Shown here piece after piece: positions 6,571-11,631 of a stretch of DNA of 11,631 nucleotides; position 1 is the first letter of the stretch; each line of letters begins with the position of its first letter. Under the pieces are notes generated by a model, which made no database searches, had not been told where the DNA came from, and was given only the letters and a program-made list of their open reading frames with translations. This stretch comes from G020353235 sp964569555 (GTDB lineage Bacteria > Chloroflexota > Dehalococcoidia > Dehalococcoidales > JAUYDJ01). The DNA is taken from contig CAZMTT010000038.1 in NCBI GenBank assembly GCA_964569555.1, forward strand, positions 1 to 11,631, in the 5' to 3' direction. A program made the position numbers and the translations under genes.

Positions 6571-7350
6571 TTGTCCCTGCCCGAGAATCTCCGCCAGTTT
6601 GATGCTCTGGTCAAAATTGTGGCCAAGCTGCGCTCCCCCGATGGCTGCCCCTGGGATAGGGAGCAGACCCATGCCTCCCTCAAGGGGAATCTGCTTGAGG
6701 AGTGTTACGAGGCGCTGGAGGCTCTCGATGAGGCAGATAAAGATAAACTCTGCGGCGAGCTGGGTGACCTTCTGATGCAGGTGGTCCTCCATGCCCAGAT
6801 TGCCAGCGAAGATGGCGAATTTGAACTGGGCGATGTTATCCAGGGTATCAATAATAAGCTCATTTACCGCCACCCCCACGTCTTCGGCTCGGTAAAGGTC
6901 AAGGGCAGCGGTGAGGTGCTGGCTAACTGGGAGGCATTAAAAAAAGAGGAGCGGGGCAGCGGGGCATCCATGCTGGACAATGTGCCCCGCCAGATGCCGG
7001 CGTTAAGCTATAGCCAGGAAATTCAGGATCGGGTGGCCCGGGTTGGCTTTGACTGGGCGGATATAGACGGCATTATTGACAAGCTGGCCGAAGAGGTTGG
7101 CGAGTTTAAGCAGGCCGATAGCCCGGAGCGAAAGGCAGGCGAGTTCGGCGACCTGCTCTTTACCCTGGCCAATATCGCCCGCCGTATGGGTATAGACCTG
7201 GAAGCCGCCTTGAGGCAGGCAAACCAGCGCTTCTACCGGCGCTTCTCCAGTATGGAAGCGCTCTGCCGCCAGCGCGGGCTGAACTTCAGCAAGCTAACTT
7301 TTGACGAGCAAAACGCCCTGTGGGAGGAAGTAAAGAAAGCCGAAAAATAA
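6571..7350 (+). CDS. mazG: nucleoside triphosphate pyrophosphohydrolase MazG
   Basis: Hydrolyses NTPs/dNTPs to NMP and pyrophosphate; the family is linked to nucleotide pool cleaning and starvation/stress signalling. I choose the TTG at 6571, with AGGAGG-type GGAGG at 6561-6565 and 5-nt spacing, over the TTG at 6520, which lies in the promoter. This gives 259 aa, normal for the two-domain form. The N-terminal MazG domain has CPWDREQTHASL at 26-37, LLEECYEALEA at 41-51, ELGDLLMQVVLHA at 63-75 and the KLIYRHPHVF segment at 96-105. The C-terminal repeat has KLAEEVGEFK at 171-180 and EFGDLLFTLANIARRMGID at 191-209. The acidic EExxE and ExxD residues that bind Mg2+ are present in both halves. It converges with tRNA-Pro, 2 nt away. 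Confidence 0.95.
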   Translation: MSLPENLRQFDALVKIVAKLRSPDGCPWDREQTHASLKGNLLEECYEALEALDEADKDKLCGELGDLLMQVVLHAQIASEDGEFELGDVIQGINNKLIYRHPHVFGSVKVKGSGEVLANWEALKKEERGSGASMLDNVPRQMPALSYSQEIQDRVARVGFDWADIDGIIDKLAEEVGEFKQADSPERKAGEFGDLLFTLANIARRMGIDLEAALRQANQRFYRRFSSMEALCRQRGLNFSKLTFDEQNALWEEVKKAEK

Positions 7351-7352
7351 AA
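7343..7352 (-). terminator. T-run directly after tRNA-Pro
   Basis: On the - strand the tRNA discriminator base is followed at once by TTTTATTTTT. The GC-rich acceptor stem plus this run could end the tRNA transcript. It lies within the last codons and stop of mazG. Confidence 0.45.
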
Positions 7353-7426
7353 TCGGGGCGGGCAGATTTGAACTGCCGACCTCCGCGTCCCGAACGCGGC
7401 GCGCTACCAAACTGCGCTACGCCCCG
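7353..7426 (-). tRNA. tRNA-Pro (anticodon CGG)
   Basis: A complete cloverleaf of 74 nt can be drawn: acceptor stem CGGGGCG/CGCCCCG, D stem GCGC/GCGC, anticodon stem CCGCG/CGCGG with loop TTCGGGA (anticodon CGG, reading codon CCG), variable loop AGGTC, T stem GGCAG/CTGCC with loop TTCAAAT, and discriminator A. CCA is not encoded. It has a strong promoter of its own. Confidence 0.97.
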
Positions 7427-7435
7427 ACCAACGAT

Positions 7436-7464
7436 ATTATAAGTGGCTGGGAGCTAATTGTAAA
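7436..7464 (-). promoter_or_regulatory. tRNA-Pro promoter
   Basis: On the - strand -35 TTTACA (7459-7464) and a perfect -10 TATAAT (7436-7441) are separated by 17 nt. The predicted start near 7429 is only about 3 nt before the mature tRNA 5' end. Confidence 0.6.
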
Positions 7465-7477
7465 CTGAGATAGAGTG

Positions 7478-8665
7478 ATGAAATACGCTGTGCTGATTAT
7501 TGATGGTGCCGCCGGCCTGCCCCTGCCCGGGCAGGGGGGTAAGACCTGCCTGGAGCTGGCCGATACCCCCCATCTGGATGCGATGGCGAAGGGCGGGGTT
7601 CTGGGGCTTACCCGGACCGTGCCCGCCGGGATGGAGCCGTCCAGCGCCTGTGCCTGTATGTCGGTGCTGGGCTATGACCCCAAGGTCTACTACCGGGGTC
7701 GGGCCAGCATTGAAGCCAAGAGCATGGACATTCCGGTTGGCGAGGGCGAGGTCGTCTTCCGCTGCAATCTGGTGGCGGTCCGTGATGGCAAGATGTGGGA
7801 CTACAGCTCGGGCCATATCAGCACCGAAGAGGCCAGCCGGCTTATCTCGGCATTGAACCAGAGCCTGGGTAGTGAGAGTGTCCAGTTCTACCCCGGCGTC
7901 AGCTACCGCCATATCCTGAAGCTCAGGGGGCACGAGGAGACCCTTAAAGCCAGCTGCACCCCGCCCCATGATATCCCCGATAAATTAATCAGCCAGTTTA
8001 TGCCCAAGGGGGAGGGGAGTGCGTTCCTGGTTGATTTAATGAAGCGCTCGGCGGCGGTGCTCGCTGAGCACCCGGTAAATGTCAAACGGCGCTCTCAGGG
8101 CGGTGTCCCGGCCAGTATGATATGGCTCTTCTGGGGGAGTGGTCAGGTGCCCAGTATGCCCGCCTTCAAGCCCGTCTACGGGGTCAGCGCCGCCATGACC
8201 TCGGCGGTTGACCTGCTGCGCGGTCTGGCCCGCATGATGGGGATGGCTATTCTGGAGATTGCCGGGGTGACTGATGGCCCGGACAACGACTACGCCGCCC
8301 AGGCTAATGGTGCCCTGGCGGCTCTCAAAGAACACGACCTGGTCGTTATTCATGTTGAAGCCCCGGATGAGGCCGCCCACTCCGGCTCGGTTGAAGATAA
8401 AGTAGCTGCCATTGAGATGGTGGATAAAGAAGTGGTCAGCCGGCTCGGCGCCTGGCAGCCGGGTAAGCTACGGGTGCTGATTATGCCTGACCACCCCACC
8501 CCGATTGAAATTCGCACCCACAGCCCGGACCCGGTGCCCTTTATGCTCTGGGGGACCGGCTTCAGCGCCAGCGGCGCCCGGCGATTTACCGAGGCGGAAG
8601 CCGCCAAAACTGGACTGTTTGTTGACCCGGGGTATAATCTTATGGGTAGACTGATTGAGGGATAG
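7478..8665 (+). CDS. apgM: ApgM-family phosphomutase, probable homoserine kinase analogue
   Basis: Member of the alkaline phosphatase superfamily, cofactor-independent phosphoglycerate mutase type (the archaeal-like COG3635 group). 395 aa from the ATG at 7478; a GTG codon directly before it is an alternative start. Visible metal and active-site elements are IIDGAAG at 7-13 (D9), EPSSACA at 53-59 with the likely nucleophile Ser at 56, RASIEAKSMDIP at 75-86, HVEAPDEAAHSG at 292-303 (D297, H301), PDHPTP at 337-342 (D338, H339) and H348. Members found with threonine-pathway genes have been proposed to act as homoserine kinase replacements. Here the gene lies 3 nt upstream of lysC, which supports that role. 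Glycolytic phosphoglycerate mutase remains possible, and sequence alone does not decide between them. Confidence 0.85.
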   Translation: MKYAVLIIDGAAGLPLPGQGGKTCLELADTPHLDAMAKGGVLGLTRTVPAGMEPSSACACMSVLGYDPKVYYRGRASIEAKSMDIPVGEGEVVFRCNLVAVRDGKMWDYSSGHISTEEASRLISALNQSLGSESVQFYPGVSYRHILKLRGHEETLKASCTPPHDIPDKLISQFMPKGEGSAFLVDLMKRSAAVLAEHPVNVKRRSQGGVPASMIWLFWGSGQVPSMPAFKPVYGVSAAMTSAVDLLRGLARMMGMAILEIAGVTDGPDNDYAAQANGALAALKEHDLVVIHVEAPDEAAHSGSVEDKVAAIEMVDKEVVSRLGAWQPGKLRVLIMPDHPTPIEIRTHSPDPVPFMLWGTGFSASGARRFTEAEAAKTGLFVDPGYNLMGRLIEG

Positions 8666-8668
8666 TCA

Positions 8669-9886
8669 ATGGCTTTAATCGTGCAGAAATACGGTGGCTC
8701 TTCGGTGGCGGATGCCGACAAGATTAAAAATGTCGCCCGGCGTATTGCCCGGACCAGAGATGAGGGCAATCAGGTAGTGGTCGTCGTCTCGGCAATGGGG
8801 GATACCACCGATGGCTTAATCAAGATGGCTTACCAGGTAACCGGACGCCCCGCTGACCGGGAGCTGGATGTGCTGCTATCTACTGGCGAGCTGGTCTCCA
8901 GCACCCTGCTGGCGATGGCGCTGCGCGATATGGGCTATGAGGCCATCAGCCTGAGCGGTGCCCAGGCGGGGATAAAGACGGATACCACCTACAGCAGGGC
9001 CCGAATCAGGGACATTGACCCCGCCCGGCTGGTCAAAGAGCTGGATGCGGGGAGGGTGGTTATTGTCGCCGGCTTTCAGGGTATCACCGAGGAGATGGAT
9101 GTCACCACCCTGGGGCGGGGTGGCTCGGATACCACCGCCGTCGCCCTGGCGGCCAGGCTGGGGGCGGAAAGCTGCCAGCTATACACCGATGTCGAGGGCG
9201 TCTATACCGCTGACCCGCACCTTGTCCCCGAAGCGCAGAAGCTGACCGAGGTCGGCTATGATGAGATGCTGGAGCTGGCGAGCTACGGGGTCAGGGTGAT
9301 ACACCCGCGGGCGGTTGAGCTGGGGGAGCTATTCAGTATCCCGATATTGATTGCCTCCAGCTACAACGATAGCCCGGGGACATTAATTCACGGAGGAGCA
9401 TCAATGGAAGTGCGTAATAAGGTGAGGGGCGTTACCTATGACCTGGATGTGGCTAAGGTGACCGTAATTGGCGTTCCCGACCGTCCCGGTATTGCGGCTA
9501 CTATCTTTGAACCCCTGGCCAAGGGGGGTATCAGCGTTGATACCATTGTTCAGAATGCCAGTATTGAGAAAATTACCGACCTGACCTTCACCGTAGCCAA
9601 AAGCCAGCTGACTAAGGCCATGGAGGTGGTCGGTCCCATCGCCCGCTCAATCGGGGCTAGGGAGTGTGTCAGTGACGCTAAACTGGGTGAGGTAAGTATC
9701 GTCGGCACCGGGATGCAGAACACCCCCGGCTACGCGGCGCGCATGTTTCGGACCTTAAGTGAGCAGGGTATCAATATTCATCTCATTACCACCTCGGAGA
9801 TAAGAATAACCTGTATCATTGATGAAGCCCGGGTTAAAGATGCGGTCCGTGCCCTGCACAAGACGTTTGAACTGGAAGAGAAATAA
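8669..9886 (+). CDS. lysC: aspartate kinase with two ACT domains
   Basis: Catalyses ATP-dependent phosphorylation of aspartate, the first step to lysine, threonine, methionine and diaminopimelate. At 405 aa it is the short alpha-type of class II (beta-subunit-containing) aspartokinases. N-terminal KYGGSSV is at 8-14, STGELVSS at 71-78, TTLGRGGSDTTA at 146-157 (substrate/ATP binding) and YTDVEGVYTADP at 172-183. Two C-terminal ACT domains follow: about 263-325 (VTVIGVPDRPGIAATIF) and 341-405 (VSIVGTGMQNTPGYAARMF), the usual site of feedback inhibition by lysine or threonine. The ATG has GAGG (8657-8660) 8 nt upstream, inside the end of the preceding gene, so the two are one operon. An internal start at 9404 probably gives a separate regulatory subunit. 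Confidence 0.95.
   Translation: MALIVQKYGGSSVADADKIKNVARRIARTRDEGNQVVVVVSAMGDTTDGLIKMAYQVTGRPADRELDVLLSTGELVSSTLLAMALRDMGYEAISLSGAQAGIKTDTTYSRARIRDIDPARLVKELDAGRVVIVAGFQGITEEMDVTTLGRGGSDTTAVALAARLGAESCQLYTDVEGVYTADPHLVPEAQKLTEVGYDEMLELASYGVRVIHPRAVELGELFSIPILIASSYNDSPGTLIHGGASMEVRNKVRGVTYDLDVAKVTVIGVPDRPGIAATIFEPLAKGGISVDTIVQNASIEKITDLTFTVAKSQLTKAMEVVGPIARSIGARECVSDAKLGEVSIVGTGMQNTPGYAARMFRTLSEQGINIHLITTSEIRITCIIDEARVKDAVRALHKTFELEEK
9392..9406 (+). promoter_or_regulatory. internal ribosome binding site and start for the aspartokinase beta subunit
   Basis: Inside lysC, GGAGGAG (9392-9398) lies 5 nt before an in-frame ATG (9404-9406, codon 246). Translation from it to 9886 gives 160 aa containing just the two ACT domains. 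The position matches the internal start of the Bacillus and Corynebacterium alpha2-beta2 aspartokinases (about residue 250), where the beta chain is made this way. This ribosome binding site is stronger than the one for the full-length protein. Confidence 0.75.
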
Positions 9887-9900
9887 TTAGGGCTCATTGC

Positions 9901-10440
9901 TCATTTCAGGGCATTGAGCACCAGAAATGCCCCCCACAGAATCACGGTGGTCCCCAAAGCCGCCAGGGAAATGATTAGCTGTTTGCGGGCCCTGGTGGTG
10001 TTGGCTCTGGCTTGAGATTCGTGAAACACTTCTGATACCAGTTGCTCCAGGTGAGTCATCCGCAGGGATAGTGACTTAATTGCCGAGGTTTCAATCACTC
10101 CCGGGAATGATTGCAGGAGAGACTCCAGTCTCTCTCGCTGTGTTTGCATACTGCCGGCGACATTATTCCATTCGTTCTGTATTTCCTCCACCTGAGCCTT
10201 CAGGGTCTCCAGAACTTCCAGATAGGTATCCTTCGGCCAGCTTCGCCAGCTCTCTACCTCTTCACTCAGGTTATCCAGGTTGGTGCGAAGCTGCTCCACC
10301 TTGTCACTGAGGGCAGTCTCGGTGACAAAACCGGTAACCGCTTCTTTGATTTCCTCCACCTCTTGGATAACCGACTCAACCTCGGCCGGTTCCACCAGCT
10401 CAGCGCCTTTTTCATCGGCTTTGGTCTTGCTATCGTTCAT
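9901..10440 (-). CDS. coiled-coil protein with C-terminal membrane anchor, function unknown
   Basis: Not recognised as a named family. 179 aa from the ATG at 10440. The N-terminal third is acidic and polar. Residues about 15-110 are rich in Glu, Gln, Val and Leu in heptad-like spacing (EVESVIQEVEEIKEAV, DKVEQLRTNLDNLSEEVE, TLKAQVEEIQNEW), predicting a coiled coil. A second helical stretch runs over about 120-150. One hydrophobic segment at about 155-176 follows RARK and ends 3 residues before the C-terminus, so the bulk should face the cytoplasm (positive-inside rule). There is no signal peptide. The upstream in-frame ATG at 10494 is rejected because it lies between the -35 and -10 of a good promoter. 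The stop is 14 nt from the lysC end, convergent. Confidence 0.7.
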   Translation of the reverse strand: MNDSKTKADEKGAELVEPAEVESVIQEVEEIKEAVTGFVTETALSDKVEQLRTNLDNLSEEVESWRSWPKDTYLEVLETLKAQVEEIQNEWNNVAGSMQTQRERLESLLQSFPGVIETSAIKSLSLRMTHLEQLVSEVFHESQARANTTRARKQLIISLAALGTTVILWGAFLVLNALK

Positions 10441-10460
10441 AGCCCACCCCTGTACCACGC

Positions 10461-10481
10461 TATTGAAAGCTAATTTCAATA
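10461..10481. repeat. inverted repeat over the transcription start of the membrane-protein gene
   Basis: TATTGAAA (10461-10468) and TTTCAATA (10474-10481) form a perfect 8-bp repeat with a 5-nt centre GCTAA. It overlaps the -10 and predicted start of the minus-strand promoter, as an operator or a 5'-mRNA hairpin would. Confidence 0.45.
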
Positions 10482-10506
10482 TAGCATTGCCCATTTAACC
10501 AGTCAA
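10478..10506 (-). promoter_or_regulatory. promoter of the coiled-coil membrane protein gene
   Basis: On the - strand TTGACT (10501-10506), 17-nt spacer, TATATT (10478-10483): near-consensus housekeeping promoter. Start predicted near 10471, giving a leader of about 31 nt with GGGGTGGG shortly before the ATG at 10440. Confidence 0.6.
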
Positions 10507-10562
10507 TATAAGTGGTACTAAATGACTAGTGCTGGCGCAAAAGGTGACAAAACTTTATATTC

Positions 10563-10586
10563 ATAATAGAACATATGTGCTATTAT
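10563..10586. promoter_or_regulatory. 24-bp palindromic operator with SOS-box-like core over an extended -10
   Basis: ATAATAG (10563-10569) and CTATTAT (10580-10586) flank the palindrome ACATATGT (10571-10578). Of 12 base pairs across the dyad only one is mismatched (10570 against 10579). The core GAACATATGTGC (10569-10580) differs by one base from GAAC-N4-GTTC, the LexA box of Gram-positive bacteria. The right arm is also an extended -10 (TG at 10578-10579, C, TATTAT at 10581-10586) with a weak -35 about 17 nt upstream, so a bound repressor would block transcription of the ORFs to the right. Confidence 0.5.
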
Positions 10587-10613
10587 GGGAGCAGTTTCAC
10601 TAGAGGGGAAATC

Positions 10614-10763
10614 ATGAGACTACTAAGGATAGCTGTGGAAAGAGAGAGATGGGATTTAGCTGCCCATACCATTATCCTGGCTACTGCCCGACTTTTGAAT
10701 AATGGAGATAGACCACATGCCAAGCGGAGCCGGAAGAAAAAGAAAGTCTCCAAAAGAGACTAG
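10614..10763 (+). CDS. small basic protein, unknown, first ORF of the phage-like unit
   Basis: 49 aa. The ATG at 10614 is chosen because GAGGGG (10603-10608) precedes it by 5 nt; the upstream in-frame ATG at 10575 falls inside the palindromic promoter. The N-terminal part (MRLLRIAVERERWDLAAHTI through about residue 31) looks like one amphipathic helix-rich segment. The last 15 residues are very basic (RSRKKKKVSKR), suggesting nucleic-acid contact. It overlaps the next ORF by 47 nt in another frame, as in compact phage or plasmid units. I do not recognise a function. Confidence 0.55.
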   Translation: MRLLRIAVERERWDLAAHTIILATARLLNNGDRPHAKRSRKKKKVSKRD

Positions 10764-11070
10764 ACAGGTCGAGTTCTACGCCAAGGTCCTGGATGAAGCC
10801 GAGCGGCTCGACTTTGAGCTGGCTTCCGGGGTTAATGGCATTGACGATGAGATTGCCCTGCTCCGGGTTAAGATAAAGTCTATCTTGGAACATGACCCGG
10901 AGAATGTGAAGCTTATTATGCAGGCGACCAATGCCCTGGAGCGGCTTATCCGCACCAGATACAAAATCAGCCGAGAGCAGCGCAAGGGGCTGAAAGAGGC
11001 CATCGGCAATGTCCTCAGAGAGGTCGCCCTGCCCCTCGGTATTGGTATTGGCACCACCCTCAGTAAATAA
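10717..11070 (+). CDS. unknown 117-aa protein upstream of terminase, possible small-subunit analogue
   Basis: The ATG at 10717 has GGAGA (10704-10708) about 8-9 nt upstream; the alternative ATG at 10702 overlaps that site and has no upstream ribosome binding site of its own. The N-terminus is basic (GRKRKSPKETR). Residues about 20-100 are predicted helical (EFYAKVLDEAERLDFELA, DDEIALLRVKIKSILE, NALERLIRTRYKIS), and the C-terminus is glycine-rich (LPLGIGIGT). Its size and position directly before a terminase-like gene fit a terminase small subunit or packaging accessory, which binds the packaging site. That is inferred from position only; no helix-turn-helix motif is obvious to me. Confidence 0.6.
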   Translation: MPSGAGRKRKSPKETRQVEFYAKVLDEAERLDFELASGVNGIDDEIALLRVKIKSILEHDPENVKLIMQATNALERLIRTRYKISREQRKGLKEAIGNVLREVALPLGIGIGTTLSK

Positions 11071-11100
11071 TCCTTCATCGGGCATCGGGCGTTTTGGGCT

Positions 11101-11631
11101 ATGTCGGTTTTATCAGTAAGAAAGTTGCGTCCCTATCAGCGGGAAGTGGCGCTGGCGATACTGGACAGTATCTTTACCAAGAAGGGACTGACCTTCTCCG
11201 TGGAGATTGCCCGGCAGGGGGGTAAGAACGAGCTTTCCGCCCAGCTTGAGCTTCTGCTGTTGACGCTGTATATGGCTGAGCCGCTTAATCTGGTGAAGTG
11301 CTCGCCTACTTTTAAACCGCAGACGGTCATCTCCATGATGCGACTTAAAGAGAGGCTGAANNNNNNNNNNCAGCGGCATCTGGACCGGTGAACTGGGCTA
11401 CATCATCCGGCTGGGGAACGCCCGGGCGATATTTCTCTCTGCCGATGAATCGGCTAATGTGGTCGGCAATACCGCCCATATCCTGCTCGAAGTAGATGAG
11501 TCACAGGATGTGAGTCAGGAGAAGTACACCAAGGAGTTCAAGCCGATGGGGGCAACCACCAACGTCACCACCGTCCACTATGGCACCACCTGGGACGACA
11601 GCACCCTGCTGGAGGAGGTAAAGCAGACCAA
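11101..11631 (+). CDS. terminase large subunit-like ATPase, partial, interrupted by an N gap
   Basis: Phage DNA-packaging motor type. From the ATG at 11101: LRPYQREVALAILDSI at 9-24 resembles the adenine-binding Q-type motif, and EIARQGGKNELSA is a Walker A-like loop whose Lys is followed by Asn instead of Ser/Thr. After the gap the frame opening at 11372 continues SGIWTGELGYIIRLG, FLSADES, ILLEVDESQDV (hydrophobic strand then Asp-Glu, Walker B-like) and TVHYGTTWDDSTLL, a coupling-motif-like segment. The nuclease domain would be beyond the window. No clear ribosome binding site precedes the ATG, which lies 30 nt after the previous stop in the same frame. The two parts are in different frames as assembled, because the gap length is arbitrary. 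Other phage-derived or helicase-like ATPases are possible. Confidence 0.7.
11361..11370. other. assembly gap (10 Ns)
   Basis: Ten Ns interrupt the terminase-like gene. The same protein continues on both sides, but 10 is not a multiple of 3 and the frames disagree, so the number is a placeholder rather than a measured length. Confidence 0.95.

Noticed and set aside
7353..7426. tRNA-Pro as an integration site for the phage-like unit
   Set aside because: The unit begins more than 3 kb away beyond intact core genes, and I see no copy of the tRNA 3' end near it.
6518..9907. Repeated 13-mer CATTGCTCATTTC at 6518-6530 and 9895-9907
   Set aside because: Only two copies, without symmetry or shared context; one is part of a promoter and the other overlaps a stop codon. 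Probably chance.
10441..10494. Upstream ATG at 10494 for the coiled-coil protein
   Set aside because: It lies between the -35 and -10 of a near-consensus promoter, so it would not be transcribed; no ribosome binding site precedes it.
10575..10613. Upstream ATG at 10575 for the small basic protein
   Set aside because: It is inside the palindromic promoter, before the predicted transcription start; the ATG at 10614 has GAGGGG at ideal distance.
11361..11391. Stop codon ending the terminase-like frame at 11391
   Set aside because: It arises only from reading through the arbitrary 10-N gap; the matching protein continues in another frame to the window end.
1..11631. CRISPR array, insertion sequence, or tandem repeat
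   Set aside because: No regularly spaced direct repeats, transposase-like ORF or terminal inverted repeats were seen in the window.

Overview
The window is a piece of a bacterial chromosome, probably from a draft or metagenome assembly because it carries a run of ten Ns at 11361-11370. Its coding sequence is GC-rich. It holds core genes for replication, translation and metabolism around dnaA, then an accessory, phage-like segment at the right edge. The proteins (GyrB, NadD, Obg, DnaA, Fmt, MazG, an ApgM-type phosphomutase, LysC) look to me most like those of Chloroflexota, class Dehalococcoidia. That placement is from memory of the families, not from a search, and should be held at moderate confidence.

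Layout: (1) 2-1816, + strand, 5'-truncated gyrB. (2) 1813-5252, - strand, dnaA, then obgE and nadD. obgE and nadD are one base apart and surely cotranscribed. nadD and gyrB converge and share the bases TTAA at their stops. (3) 3692-3917, between obgE and dnaA, is an AT-rich tract with DnaA-box-like sites, a candidate replication origin. (4) 5253-5566, between the divergent dnaA and fmt, contains a 20-bp inverted repeat, a G-run tract, several hairpins and a terminator-like hairpin, and is the other origin or small-RNA candidate. (5) 5567-7350, + strand, fmt and mazG, with a clear promoter and a TTG start for mazG. (6) 7353-7426, - strand, tRNA-Pro(CGG) with its own strong promoter and a T-run just after its 3' end. 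(7) 7478-9886, + strand, an ApgM-type phosphomutase (probable homoserine kinase analogue) 3 nt upstream of lysC. lysC contains a strong internal ribosome binding site and ATG that would give the regulatory beta subunit as a separate product. (8) 9901-10440, - strand, an unrecognised coiled-coil protein with one C-terminal membrane anchor. (9) 10614-11631, + strand, a small basic 49-aa ORF, a 117-aa unknown ORF and the start of a terminase large subunit-like ATPase, running off the window and broken by the N gap.

How they fit: items 1-5 are replication initiation, DNA topology, initiator tRNA formylation, ribosome-associated GTPase and NAD/NTP housekeeping functions. Item 7 feeds aspartate-family amino acid synthesis. 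Item 9 looks like a DNA-packaging module of a prophage or phage-derived element. Its promoter carries a 24-bp near-perfect palindrome with a GAAC-N4-GTGC core, one base away from the Gram-positive-type LexA (SOS) box GAAC-N4-GTTC. This is the most interesting regulatory signal in the window. The divergent membrane-protein gene (item 8) has its own palindrome over its promoter, so 10461-10586 is a compact two-way control region at the junction between core and accessory DNA.
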